From NCBI RefSeq assembly GCF_009498455.1, contig NZ_CP045644.1, forward strand, positions 1,302,001 through 1,366,000: a DNA stretch of 64,000 nt, written 5' to 3'. The DNA is from Variovorax paradoxus. GTDB lineage: Bacteria; Pseudomonadota; Gammaproteobacteria; Burkholderiales; Burkholderiaceae_C. Below the pieces are notes generated by a model. The model saw nothing but the letters and a program-made list of their open reading frames with translations, was not told the DNA's origin and did no database searches. Below, piece after piece: positions 17,360 to 26,143 of the stretch; position 1 is the stretch's first letter; every line of letters starts with the position of its first letter. Made by a program: the position numbers and the translations under genes.

Positions 17360-19227
17360 ACGGCGGGGCGGCGTCCCACGCGCGGGGTCCAGCGTGCAAT
17401 CTCGCCGCGCTGCAAACTGGACAGCGCGAACTCGGTGAACGCATTGAGCGACACGTGCCGACTGAAGAACTGCTCCAGCACGGCACCGAACAGGTACGGG
17501 CTCGCGCCCGAGAACGCGACCTCGTCGATCTGCAGCGCAATCTCCACGCCGCGCCCGAACACAATCGGGCCCGGCTCGGGCAGGCGGCGGAACACCGGCG
17601 CCAGCGCCATCGAGCGCACGCCCTGGATCTGCCGGCGCACGGCCGGGTCGGCGAGGTTGCCGTACAGGTCGAGCATCTCGCGCAGCGCGGCAGCGCCCTG
17701 CGTGGCATCGACGTCGGTCAGGCTCAGGTAGTTGAGCCCCAGGTGACTGATGAGGCGCCACGTGAGCGCACCCTCGGCCAGCGCCGGGTACGGCCGCGAC
17801 GGGCCGCGCAATATGCGCACGCCGCGCACGGGCGCCGACACGCGCAGCGTGAAATCGGACTCCAGCCCGGTGGGCAGCAGCAGCGGCAGGTCGCGGTTGG
17901 TGCACAGCGCATCGAGGGTGATGTGGCGCAGGCTGTGCGGGAACGGCGCGTCGTGCTGGTCGACCAGCGACACGTACACCTCGCTGCCGGTGTAGCTGGT
18001 GCGTGTGCCCTGCGCACGCGCGCGGTCGGACACGAGGCGCGGCTCGCGGCGCAGCGAGAAGTAGGCGCCGAAGTCGCCGTCGTCGGATGCGAACGAACCG
18101 AGGAAGGGCCGGAACTCGCGCTCCTCCGAGCCGTTGGCCATGTGGCCTGTGACGCGCTCGACGGTGAAGATCTCGAAGTCGCGCGGGCGCGTGCGGTCGA
18201 TCACCGCGTGGTGCTCGTGCTGGCCCGGCCCGACCGGGATGCGGTCGCTGCGGCGCGGCACGAGGTTGATGATGGGCGTGCAGAACAGCGAGAAGTGCTT
18301 GGCGTCGACGAGCCGCTCCAGGTCGGCGTCGGCGCGGTCGAGCAGGATCACGATCTCCATCGTGGTGCCGCCGATGGCCGAGGCCGCCGCGCGGAGGTGC
18401 TTCACGCTGAAGAACAGGTAGCGCTCGGGAAAGGCGAAGTACTCGTGCAGCAGGCGGTAGCCCTGGAACGAGCGCGCGTCGTAGGGCAGCAGCGACTGCT
18501 CGGGGTCGAAGCCCTCGTGGCGGATCGCCTCGTCGCCCAGCGGCACGATGCGCGCCGTGCTGCCGGGGCCCGCGCGGCACACGGTGGCCACGCTGTGGTG
18601 AGCAACCAGTTCGAGCACGCGCAGCGCATGCAGCTCCGCGCCCGAGAGAAAGAACTCGAGCCGATCGAGCGGCATCTCGGCAAAGCGCGCGCCGCCCACG
18701 GCTTCGAGCTTGATGGTGATGGCGCTCTTCGCCTGGCGCGCCGCCATCGGCAGCGCATGCGCAACCTCGGCCGGCACGGGGCCGAGGCTGGCATCGGCGA
18801 TCCTGATCGGCCACAGCGTGACGGCGTGGCCCGTGCGGAACTCGCAGGCCGTCTGCTCGCCCTTGATCATGCGACCGCGCAAGAGCGTGTGGCGCGGCAG
18901 CTCGTAGCCCGCCTTCAGCGAGCCTTCGTTGAGGTTGCCGTCGATCTGCACCACGGCCATGGCCGGCAATGGCGCAAGGAAGTTGGGGTACACGACCTCG
19001 AGCAGGCGCTGCGAGAAGCGCGGAAACTCCGCGTCCATCTTGAGCTGGATGCGCGCCGTGAGAAAGCTGAAGCCTTCGAGCAGGCGCTCCACGTAGGGGT
19101 CGCTGACCTCAATGCCGCGCATGCCCAGGCGGCCCGCGATCTTCGGGTAACGCTGCGCGAACTCGGCCCCGAGCTCGTGCATGTAGGTGAGCTCGCGGTT
19201 GTAGTAGTCGAGAAGCTTCGCGTCCAT
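17356..19227 (-). CDS. tssF: TssF, T6SS baseplate protein
   Basis: 623 residues, usual length for TssF/ImpG/VasA. It begins MDAKLLDYYNRELTYMHELG and contains the family segments FAQRYPKIAGRLGM, DPYVERLLEGFSFL and RFSQRLLEVVYPNFLAPLP. It forms the wedge with TssG and contacts VgrG and the sheath base. Upstream, between it and tssE, lies a palindromic repeat element ending 25 bp before the start codon. Confidence 0.95.
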   Translation of the reverse strand: MDAKLLDYYNRELTYMHELGAEFAQRYPKIAGRLGMRGIEVSDPYVERLLEGFSFLTARIQLKMDAEFPRFSQRLLEVVYPNFLAPLPAMAVVQIDGNLNEGSLKAGYELPRHTLLRGRMIKGEQTACEFRTGHAVTLWPIRIADASLGPVPAEVAHALPMAARQAKSAITIKLEAVGGARFAEMPLDRLEFFLSGAELHALRVLELVAHHSVATVCRAGPGSTARIVPLGDEAIRHEGFDPEQSLLPYDARSFQGYRLLHEYFAFPERYLFFSVKHLRAAASAIGGTTMEIVILLDRADADLERLVDAKHFSLFCTPIINLVPRRSDRIPVGPGQHEHHAVIDRTRPRDFEIFTVERVTGHMANGSEEREFRPFLGSFASDDGDFGAYFSLRREPRLVSDRARAQGTRTSYTGSEVYVSLVDQHDAPFPHSLRHITLDALCTNRDLPLLLPTGLESDFTLRVSAPVRGVRILRGPSRPYPALAEGALTWRLISHLGLNYLSLTDVDATQGAAALREMLDLYGNLADPAVRRQIQGVRSMALAPVFRRLPEPGPIVFGRGVEIALQIDEVAFSGASPYLFGAVLEQFFSRHVSLNAFTEFALSSLQRGEIARWTPRVGRRPAV

Positions 19228-19251
19228 CAGTGGCCCCGCGCTTCGTCTTGT

Positions 19252-19360
19252 CCCCTCTCCCTTTGGGAGAGGGTTAGGGTGAGGGCAGCGGCCTCGACGA
19301 CGCCGCCACCCGTTGCAAGGCCGTCTGCCCTCACCCCCGCCCTCTCCCAGAGGGAGAGGG
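19252..19360. repeat. Palindromic extragenic element R1 (subtype A)
   Basis: Left arm CCCTCTCCCTTTGGGAGAGG plus GTTAGGGTGAGGGC and right arm GCCCTCACCCCCGCCCTCTC plus CCAGAGGGAGAGGG form an imperfect long inverted repeat, each arm itself a small hairpin. The ~45-bp centre is unique to this copy. It fills the tssE-tssF gap within the operon, so it may form a strong mRNA structure that tunes the two genes separately. Confidence 0.85.
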
Positions 19361-19393
19361 AGTCAATCCGGGGAGCGCGCGCAGAGTTCTGCA

Positions 19394-19939
19394 TCACAGC
19401 CCTCCCGTCGGCCGCAGCACCATGTGCCCGCTTTCCAGGTCCAGCTCCGAACGGAGGATGAACTCGATCGGGTACGGCACCGACCACAGCGTGCCGCGGA
19501 TCTCCAGCGCGAGCAGGTTGTGGTGCTCCAGGTCGGTCGCATCGGTCACGCAGCGCACGTCGATGCTGTCCTTCATGATGCGCGGCTCGAAGTCGATGAT
19601 GGCCGCGCGGATGGCGGCTTCGACGTCGGCGAAGTCGACCTCCGACATGCGCCCGCCGGCCCAGCCGCGCACGCCGTAGTTCACCACCGAGCCGCGCGCG
19701 CGCGGCATGCCGTTGATGCGGTGGTCGGCGCCGAAGTTGGTGGTGTTGAGCAGCCACTGCAGGTCACGCAGCACGGAGTCGCGCAGCAGCTTGCCGCTCA
19801 TGAGGAAGGCGCCCGCGCGCTCCTGCCCGTTCTGCGGCGCCTTGTCGGTGAGGCGGTCGAGCAGCACCGGTTGCAGGCGGTCGCGCGCGACGCTCTCTTG
19901 TGCATCGCCGTCGAGGTCGGTGGTGATGGCGGGGCTCAT
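19394..19939 (-). CDS. tssE: TssE, T6SS gp25-like baseplate protein
   Basis: 181 residues, gp25-like lysozyme-fold family without lysozyme activity. Typical features are RLTDKAP, LRDSVLRDLQWLLNTTNF, VVNYGVRGWAGG and the C-terminal EIRGTLWSVPYPIEFILRSE segment. It nucleates the baseplate. The ATG at 19939 overlaps the tagJ stop by 4 bp. Confidence 0.93.
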   Translation of the reverse strand: MSPAITTDLDGDAQESVARDRLQPVLLDRLTDKAPQNGQERAGAFLMSGKLLRDSVLRDLQWLLNTTNFGADHRINGMPRARGSVVNYGVRGWAGGRMSEVDFADVEAAIRAAIIDFEPRIMKDSIDVRCVTDATDLEHHNLLALEIRGTLWSVPYPIEFILRSELDLESGHMVLRPTGGL

Positions 19940-20811
19940 GGGGCCGGGCCTTCCGGTGCTGCGGCTTCGAATTCGATGCGCCGCAGGTCGAGCAGCGAGT
20001 GATCGCCAGCCTCGCTGATCAGCGTGCGCTGGCCGATGCCCGCGAACTGGTCGTCGCCCGCGAGCGGCTGCCAGTCGGTGCGGCGGCCCAGCGCGGTCTC
20101 GTCGTCGAGGCTGTCGAGCGCGCCCGGGTAGCGCACGGGCACGAGGGCGCTGAGGCCGCGGCCGTCGTGCAGTTCGATCTCGGCCGGCGCCCACAGCAGG
20201 TCGACCAGATGCTGCGGGCGCGAGAACTTGATGCGGCGCACCGCGGGCAGCGGCAGCCACGCATAGCCCGAAGGCGTGAACAGTTCGAGCACGGCGCCGA
20301 TGCGCGCGTCGCCGTCACACAGCCAGGCGAAGTCGCTGTGGGCCGCGGGCTCGCCGTCGAGCGCCTGCACGCCGCGCGCGTCGGAGCGGTCGATGGTGGT
20401 CAGCGTGCCTTGCAGCGCGGGCGCTGCGTCGCGTGCCGCCTCGCGCAGTGCCGCGGCCTCGTCGGCACGATCAGCGGGCAACACGGCGGCACCGAGCAGT
20501 TGCTCGACCCAGTCGGCATTGCCCGAGACGATGGCCGGCGTGCGTCCGCCGCCGGCCCAGAAGTCGCTGCGCGCTTGCTCACCCCTGAGAGCCATCGCGC
20601 AGGTGACGCTGGCCGGCGTGAACGTGGGGTCGAGCTTCGTCGCGAGCTTGAGCTGGTCTTCGGCCCGCTGCCATTCGCCGCGCAGCGCGAGGAAGTGGCA
20701 CAGGGCAAGGCGCAGGCCGGCGTTCTGGGGACTGGCGCGGATCTGCCGCTGTACCCATTCGGTGTGCTCGGCCACGGAGCGCTCGCCCAGCACTGCAAAC
20801 CCATCGCCCAT
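19936..20811 (-). CDS. tagJ: TagJ (ImpE family), T6SS accessory protein
   Basis: 291 residues. The N-terminal half is TPR-like (AEHTEWVQRQIRASPQNAGL, CHFLALRGEWQRAEDQLKLA), followed by the ImpE region (FAWLCDGDARIGAVLELF, YAWLPLPAVRRIKFSRPQH). ImpE/TagJ binds ClpV and TssB in systems that have it and modulates sheath recycling. It lies after hcp with a 140-bp gap and is coupled to tssE. Confidence 0.9.
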   Translation of the reverse strand: MGDGFAVLGERSVAEHTEWVQRQIRASPQNAGLRLALCHFLALRGEWQRAEDQLKLATKLDPTFTPASVTCAMALRGEQARSDFWAGGGRTPAIVSGNADWVEQLLGAAVLPADRADEAAALREAARDAAPALQGTLTTIDRSDARGVQALDGEPAAHSDFAWLCDGDARIGAVLELFTPSGYAWLPLPAVRRIKFSRPQHLVDLLWAPAEIELHDGRGLSALVPVRYPGALDSLDDETALGRRTDWQPLAGDDQFAGIGQRTLISEAGDHSLLDLRRIEFEAAAPEGPAP

Positions 20812-20951
20812 GAAACTTCCCCGTTGACTGGCTGAAAGGTGAAAGGCGGCGCGCCGCGAAGGGCCGCCGCAGGAGACAGACAAACGGCTGTGGACCGCCG
20901 GCGAAGGCCGCGGAGCCGTGGCCCCGTCGACCTGCCGCGCAACAAAGGAAA

Positions 20952-21434
20952 TCAGGCTTCCTTGTTTTCCTTGATGTTCCAGCCCAGCACCGTCTCGGCG
21001 CCCTTGCCGCCCTTGTCGGTCTGCTCCCAGTACTGCTGCTTCACCTTCGCGGCCTGGAAGGCGTACTGCACGAAGACGGCGTCGGAGCCCTGCTCGGCCG
21101 TGTACTGCACCGAGGTGACGAGCACCTCTTCGAGCGTGACGCGGGTGTATTCGATCTGCGAGCCGCCGGCCTTGCACACGGCCACTTCGACCTTGCTCAG
21201 GTGCTTGCCGCTCGCGCAGTTCTTCAGCACGGAAGGCGCGGCCTTGTCGATGCGTGCGAGCACCTGCAGGTCGTTGAAGCTCGCCTTGCCCACGCCGCCG
21301 CCACCGCCGCTGACCATGTTGCCCGGCTGCGTCGCACCCCATGCAAACGACTTGATGTCGGTCCAGTCCTTGTGGTTCGAGTCTTTGGACTCACCGTTTG
21401 CTCCCTCGACGCGCATGAACATGTCTACTGCCAT
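20952..21434 (-). CDS. hcp: Hcp (TssD), T6SS inner tube protein
   Basis: 160 residues, standard Hcp length, starting MAVDMFMRVEGANGESKDSN. Hexamers stack into the expelled tube and can also hold small effectors. There is no C-terminal effector extension. A Gly run (MVSGGGGGVGK, about 40-50) is in a loop region. The 140-bp gap to tagJ and the G-rich stretch before the ATG leave room for a processing site or separate mRNA stability, as expected for the most abundant component. Confidence 0.95.
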   Translation of the reverse strand: MAVDMFMRVEGANGESKDSNHKDWTDIKSFAWGATQPGNMVSGGGGGVGKASFNDLQVLARIDKAAPSVLKNCASGKHLSKVEVAVCKAGGSQIEYTRVTLEEVLVTSVQYTAEQGSDAVFVQYAFQAAKVKQQYWEQTDKGGKGAETVLGWNIKENKEA

Positions 21435-21485
21435 GATTGACCCCCAAAAGTTATCGATGAATTGCCCGGTAGCGGGACAGTGGAA

Positions 21486-22994
21486 TTAGCTGCTGTCCTT
21501 CTTGTTGGACGGCAGCTTCGAAACCAGCCGCAACGACACGGTCAGCCCCTCGAGCTGGTAGTGCGGCCGGAGAAAAAACTTGGCGGCGTAGTAGCCGGGG
21601 TTGTCCTCGATGGCTTCCACCTGGACCTCGGCCGCCGCCAGCGGCTTCATCGCCTTCGTGTCCTGCGACGAGGTGCCGGGGCTGCCGTCGACGTAGTTCA
21701 TGATCCAGTCGTTGAGCCAGCGCTCCATGTCCTCGCGCTCGCGGAACGAGCCGATCTTGTCGCGCACGATGCACTTCAGGTAGTGCGCGAAACGGCAGCA
21801 CGCAAACAGGTACGGCAGGCGCGCCGCCAGGTTGGCGTTGGCCGAGGCATCGGCGTCGTAGTACTCGGCCGGCTGCTGCAACGACTGCGCGCCGATGAAG
21901 GCCGCGAAGTCGGAGTTCTTGCGGTGCACCAGCGGCATGAAGCCGTTCTTGGCCAGCTCGGCCTCGCGCCGGTCGCTGATGGCGATCTCGGTCGGGCACT
22001 TCATGTCCACGCCGCCGTCGTCGGTCGGGAAGGTGTGCGTGGGCAGGTTCTCCACGGCACCGCCCGACTCCACGCCGCGGATCGACGTGCACCAGCCGTA
22101 CTGCTTGAACGAGCGGTTGATGTTCACGCCCATCGCATAGGCCGAGTTGGCCCAGGTGTAGCGCGTGTGCAGCGCCGAATCGGTTTCTTCCTCGAACTCG
22201 AACTCGTCGACCGGGTTGGTGCGCGCACCGTAGGGCAGGCGTGCCAGGAAGCGCGGCATGGCCAGGCCGATGTAGCGCGCGTCTTCCGAATCGCGGAGCG
22301 ACCGCCACGCGGTGTGCTCGGTGTTCTGGAAGATCTTGGTCAGGTCGCGCGGGTTCGACAGCTCCTGCCACGAGTCCATCTGCATCACGGTGGGCGAGGC
22401 GCCGGCGATGAAGGGACAGTGCGCGGCGGCGGCGATCTTGGCCATCTCGCCGAGCATCTCGACGTCGGGCGGGCTGTGGTCGAAGTGGAAGTCGCCAATC
22501 AGCGCGCCGAAGGGCTCGCCGCCGAACTGGCCGTACTCGGCCTCGTAGATCTTCTTGAACATCGGACTCTGGTCCCAGCCGATGCCCTTGTGGCGCTTGA
22601 GCGAGCGCGCCACTTCGCGCTTCGAGGCGCACATGACGCGGATCTTCAGCTGCTCGTCGGTCTCGGTGTTGTTCACGAGGTAGTGCAGGCCGCGCCATGC
22701 ACCTTCGAGCTGCTGAAAATCTTCGTGGTGCAGGATCTGGTTGATCTGCTCCGACAGCTTGCGGTCGATCTCCGTGATGATGGCCTGCACGCTGCGGTAG
22801 GCGTCGTTCGAGATGGTGACGGTGTTCTCGAGCGCCTGCACGGCCAGCGTCTTGACGGCGTTCTCCACCGCCTCGCGCGCCTGCTCGGTCTTGGGCTTGA
22901 ACTCGCGCTGAAGAAGGTCGGAGAACTCGTTCGGTTCGAGTGCTTCGACGGTCGCGGTCTTCGCGCGTGCGCTCTGCTGGGATGCGGTGCTCAT
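21486..22994 (-). CDS. tssC: TssC, large sheath subunit
   Basis: 502 residues, usual TssC/VipB length. Hallmarks are DFQQLEGAWRGLHYLVNNTE, FGALIGDFHFDH, FIAGASPTVMQMDSW and YLFACCRFAHYLK. With TssB it forms the contractile sheath that ClpV dismantles. The ATG at 22994 overlaps the tssB stop by 4 bp, which keeps the two subunits stoichiometric. Confidence 0.97.
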   Translation of the reverse strand: MSTASQQSARAKTATVEALEPNEFSDLLQREFKPKTEQAREAVENAVKTLAVQALENTVTISNDAYRSVQAIITEIDRKLSEQINQILHHEDFQQLEGAWRGLHYLVNNTETDEQLKIRVMCASKREVARSLKRHKGIGWDQSPMFKKIYEAEYGQFGGEPFGALIGDFHFDHSPPDVEMLGEMAKIAAAAHCPFIAGASPTVMQMDSWQELSNPRDLTKIFQNTEHTAWRSLRDSEDARYIGLAMPRFLARLPYGARTNPVDEFEFEEETDSALHTRYTWANSAYAMGVNINRSFKQYGWCTSIRGVESGGAVENLPTHTFPTDDGGVDMKCPTEIAISDRREAELAKNGFMPLVHRKNSDFAAFIGAQSLQQPAEYYDADASANANLAARLPYLFACCRFAHYLKCIVRDKIGSFREREDMERWLNDWIMNYVDGSPGTSSQDTKAMKPLAAAEVQVEAIEDNPGYYAAKFFLRPHYQLEGLTVSLRLVSKLPSNKKDSS

Positions 22995-23563
22995 GGTGCG
23001 GTCCTGTCGTCGGCTTGCTTGGCTGCTGCTGCTGCATCTGCGGCCGCCTGCGCGACCGCGGGGTTGGGCGCGGACGCCAGCGACTTGAGCAGCGCCGGGT
23101 TCTGCAGCGCCTGTGCAATGAGTTGCTCGGCGCCGTTCTTGCCGTCCATGTACGAGAGCAGGTTCGACAGCTCGGTGCGCGCTTCGAGCAGCTGCTGCAG
23201 CGCATCGACCTGGCGCGCAATGCGCGCGGGCGAGAAGTCGTCCATGCTGTCGAAGGTGATGTCGACGTTCATCTGGCCTTCGCCGGTGAGCGTGTTGGGC
23301 ACCTGGAACGCGACGCGCGGCTTGATGGCCTTCATGCGGTCGTCGAAGTTGTCGATGTCCACCGCCATGAATTCGCGCTCCGCGAGGTCGGGCATCGGGT
23401 CGGTCTGCTTGCCGGCGAGGTCGGCAATGACGCCCATCACGAAAGGCAGCTGGATCTTGCGTTCGCTGCCGTAGATCTCGACGTCGTACTCGATCTGCAC
23501 GCGCGGCGCCCGGTTGCGCGCAATGAACTTCTGACCACTGTTTCTGACACGGTTGTCTGCCAT
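22991..23563 (-). CDS. tssB: TssB, small sheath subunit
   Basis: 190 residues beginning MADNRVRNSGQKFIARNRAP. The family segment RAPRVQIEYDVEIYGSERKI and the central IDNFDDRMKAIKPRVAFQV are clear. The Ala-rich C-terminal tail (PAVAQAAADAAAAAKQADD) is slightly extended relative to many homologues. It pairs with TssC. Confidence 0.97.
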   Translation of the reverse strand: MADNRVRNSGQKFIARNRAPRVQIEYDVEIYGSERKIQLPFVMGVIADLAGKQTDPMPDLAEREFMAVDIDNFDDRMKAIKPRVAFQVPNTLTGEGQMNVDITFDSMDDFSPARIARQVDALQQLLEARTELSNLLSYMDGKNGAEQLIAQALQNPALLKSLASAPNPAVAQAAADAAAAAKQADDRTAP

Positions 23564-23645
23564 AAGCTTCCTCTTGAAACTGAATGCATGGGTCGTACCG
23601 GTCGGCCGATGCCGGGGCGTTCGGACGTGCCGGCTGCAACGACCG

Positions 23646-24743
23646 CTAGGGCGATGCGGTGCCGCCGTTCAACGGGCGGCCGGCAAGGCTTTCTATCTTC
23701 TGCAATCCCTCGGGCACGAGCTCTTCGATGATCTGGAAGAAGTTGAGGTCCAGCAGCCGCTGGGCCCTGCGGATCAGCATGGGCGCCGGGTGGCTCGGTT
23801 CCGTTCGCTCCAGGAACTCGCACGCTTTTTCCAACAGCACCTGCACATCTTCACGAGCCGATATTTCAATCTCTTGAATGCGCAGCGGACGCGCAGCCAT
23901 TTGCGGGGCCGCTGCAACGTGCGCGGTGGACGAGCCACCCGGTGCGTGCACTTGCGCCGCACCGCTTGTTTGTTCTGCACTGCCCGCGGCCGACGCCTGC
24001 GGCACTTCGCTGTGCGGCTGCTCCGGCAGCAACTGGCCCACGGTGCGCAGCGACCGTTCGAGCCGCGAAAAATCGGGCGCCCAGCTCTGGCCCAGCGCGC
24101 GCTCGCAGGTCTCGCGGATGCGCTGCAGGAGTGCCAGAGCCTCACGCAGCGCCACCACCGGCGGCGCCGCCTTGTCGTGCGCGCGGCGCGCGGCCTCGCG
24201 CAGGCGGCCCACGCCGCCGGGGTAGTCCACCTGGTCGCTCTTGCTCGAATCGAGCAGCGCCTCGACCTGCCGCAGGCTCATCGCCGTGCCGCCGTCTTCG
24301 AGCAGCCGCGCATCGCGCACGCTGCGTCCGAGCCCTTCGGCTTCGGCCAGTGCGGCCAGCGCATTCATGCGCGGCAGCGGGTCTTCGTTCGTGCCATCCA
24401 CGACGCGCGGATGCACGTCGTTCCAGAAAGTCTGCAGCACCGCATCGACCTGGCGCAGCCCGTCGACATAGCCGGGCAAGCCGCGGCTTTCGGTCCATGC
24501 GAGCGTGAGCGGCACCAGCACGCGCAGGTCGCGCGTGCGCAGGCACAGTTGCCGTGCGATGCGGTCTACGCGCGCCCAGTCGGGCGGCTCGGCGGGGATG
24601 ATCGTGTCGCCGAACTGCTGCTCGCGCTTGCCCGTGGCCGCCTGTTGAAGCGCCATGAAATCGGCGTCGTATTCCAGATCTTCACCACAGGGAAGCGGGC
24701 CTTCGACGGGCGTCTGCAATAGATCGATCTCGTTCGGCAGCAA
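23646..24743 (-). CDS. tssA: TssA (ImpA family), T6SS assembly cap protein
   Basis: About 365 residues. The N-terminal ImpA domain has PVEGPLPCGEDLEYDADFMA and the conserved RVDRIARQLC. The middle is helical, and the C-terminus (MLIRRAQRLLDLNFFQIIEE) is the ring-forming domain. It caps baseplate and growing sheath. A TTG at 24743 is chosen because GGGAG sits six bases before it; an in-frame GTG at 24767 lacks a visible ribosome site but would add eight residues. It is the first gene of the T6SS operon. Confidence 0.9.
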   Translation of the reverse strand: MLPNEIDLLQTPVEGPLPCGEDLEYDADFMALQQAATGKREQQFGDTIIPAEPPDWARVDRIARQLCLRTRDLRVLVPLTLAWTESRGLPGYVDGLRQVDAVLQTFWNDVHPRVVDGTNEDPLPRMNALAALAEAEGLGRSVRDARLLEDGGTAMSLRQVEALLDSSKSDQVDYPGGVGRLREAARRAHDKAAPPVVALREALALLQRIRETCERALGQSWAPDFSRLERSLRTVGQLLPEQPHSEVPQASAAGSAEQTSGAAQVHAPGGSSTAHVAAAPQMAARPLRIQEIEISAREDVQVLLEKACEFLERTEPSHPAPMLIRRAQRLLDLNFFQIIEELVPEGLQKIESLAGRPLNGGTASP

Positions 24744-24767
24744 CCACGTCTCCCTTGATTTATCCAC

Positions 24768-24883
24768 TCGCGATGGTAGTTATCTTGAGGGTAAGAAGAG
24801 GCATGGTCAACCGCAACAGAATGCAAAGTACAGCCTCTGAATTCCAAAGGAGTACATCTGCTTTTAAAGTGCAGAAATACGGT
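24768..24883 (-). promoter_or_regulatory. Probable T6SS operon leader/promoter region
   Basis: This 116-bp gap before tssA is clearly more AT-rich than its surroundings. It contains TCTGC-N9-GCAGA (24857-24875) around an AT-only core and, on the minus strand, a TTGACC that could serve as a -35 box. No convincing -10 or sigma-54 motif was found, so promoter placement is inferred from composition and from the functional break between the upstream FAH gene and tssA. Confidence 0.4.
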
Positions 24884-26071
24884 TTACAGCAACTGGCGAG
24901 CGGCCAGGTTGCGCATCAGGGCACCGAGGCCGAAAGACCACCGAGGCGCTTGGTCTGCATGCACCACGCGGTTGTTCAGTGCGCCCAATTCCGGCGCGGC
25001 AATGCGCACGTGATCACCCACGACATGCGTGAATCCTTGCCCCGGTCCGTGACGGTCTTGTGTCGGCGCGAACATCGTGCCCAGAAACAACATGAAACCG
25101 TCGGGGTAGGCGTGGTGGCGGTTGAGTGTCTGTGCCACGAGGTCGAGCGGATCGCGGCTGATCTTCGACAGCGAGCTCGAGCCTTCGAGCGTGAAGCCCT
25201 CGGGGCCCGTCACGTTCAGCGCGACTGTGATGCGGCGTACATCGGCAATGCCGAAGTGCGCATCGAACAGACGGATGAACGGGCCGATGGCGCACGAGGC
25301 GTTGTTGTCCTTGGCCTTGCCCAGCAGCAGTGCGCTGCGGCCTTCGAAGTCGCGCAGGTTGACGTCGTTGCCGAGCGCGGCGCCCAGCGTCTCGCCGCGG
25401 CTGTTCACTGCGAGCACGACCTCGGGCTCGGGGTTGTTCCAGGCCGAGTCCGCGTGAATGCCCACGTCGGCGCCCGTGCCCACGGCCGCAAGCACCGGTG
25501 CCTTGGTGAAGACCTCGGCGTCGGGGCCGATGCCGACTTCGAGGTACTGCGACCACATGCCCTGCGCGATGAGCACGTCCTTCACCTTCATCGCTTCGGG
25601 CGAGCCCGGCACGATGTCGGCGAGGTTGTCGCCCAGCACATCGCCGATGGCCGCGCGCGTGGCTTCGGCGCGGGAGGCGTCGCCACGCGCCTGCTCTTCG
25701 ATCACGCGTTCGAGCAGGCTCGCGACGAAGGTCACGCCGCTGGCCTTCACGACCTGCAGGTCGCAGGGTGCGAGCAGCCAGGCTTGGTTGCTGTCGCGCG
25801 TGCTCTCGTCGCTGTTGGCGAGCACGGCCTCGAGCGCGGCGATGCGCGGCGCGGTGCCACTCTGCAGTGCCGCGCGCACGGCTTCGGACGGCGAGCCCTG
25901 GCCTTCGAGCAGATCGCTCATGGTCGGCGCAAGCTTCGACAGATCGTGCAGGCCATCGCCCTGAACGGCCACCAGCACCGGGCCCACGCCGGGCTGCCAG
26001 AGGCGGCCGACAAGGGTGGCGCGCTGGGCGTCGCGGGGCAGGCTCGAAGCGGTCGAAAGGTTCAATGGCAT
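24884..26071 (-). CDS. Fumarylacetoacetate hydrolase (FAH) fold enzyme
   Basis: A 395-residue FAH-superfamily protein with the long two-part architecture of 2-keto-3-deoxy-xylonate/arabonate dehydratases (VGRLWQPGVGPVLVAVQGDG at the N-terminus). The metal-site region reads NNPEPEVVLAVNSRGETLG with the usual glutamates, followed by GNDVNLRDFEGRSALLLGKA. It ends the long minus-strand run containing the nicotinate genes, after a 72-bp gap. It may serve a separate sugar-acid pathway or a late step on an open-chain product; family members include dehydratases, hydrolases and decarboxylases, so the substrate cannot be read from sequence. Confidence 0.75.
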   Translation of the reverse strand: MPLNLSTASSLPRDAQRATLVGRLWQPGVGPVLVAVQGDGLHDLSKLAPTMSDLLEGQGSPSEAVRAALQSGTAPRIAALEAVLANSDESTRDSNQAWLLAPCDLQVVKASGVTFVASLLERVIEEQARGDASRAEATRAAIGDVLGDNLADIVPGSPEAMKVKDVLIAQGMWSQYLEVGIGPDAEVFTKAPVLAAVGTGADVGIHADSAWNNPEPEVVLAVNSRGETLGAALGNDVNLRDFEGRSALLLGKAKDNNASCAIGPFIRLFDAHFGIADVRRITVALNVTGPEGFTLEGSSSLSKISRDPLDLVAQTLNRHHAYPDGFMLFLGTMFAPTQDRHGPGQGFTHVVGDHVRIAAPELGALNNRVVHADQAPRWSFGLGALMRNLAARQLL

Positions 26072-26143
26072 GGCGGGATGTCTCCGTGAAATAGGGTCTG
26101 CGCGCCATCGTAGCCGCGGCCTCGGGACGGCGTCCGCCGCGGG

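Noticed and set aside
19252..19360. Element R1 as an intrinsic terminator between tssE and tssF
   Set aside because: Strong structure but no T tract, and the downstream genes are essential parts of the same machine; better explained as a dispersed palindromic repeat.
24884..26071. Calling the FAH enzyme true fumarylacetoacetase of tyrosine catabolism
   Set aside because: Sequence resembles the keto-deoxy-sugar-acid dehydratase branch, and no homogentisate genes are nearby.
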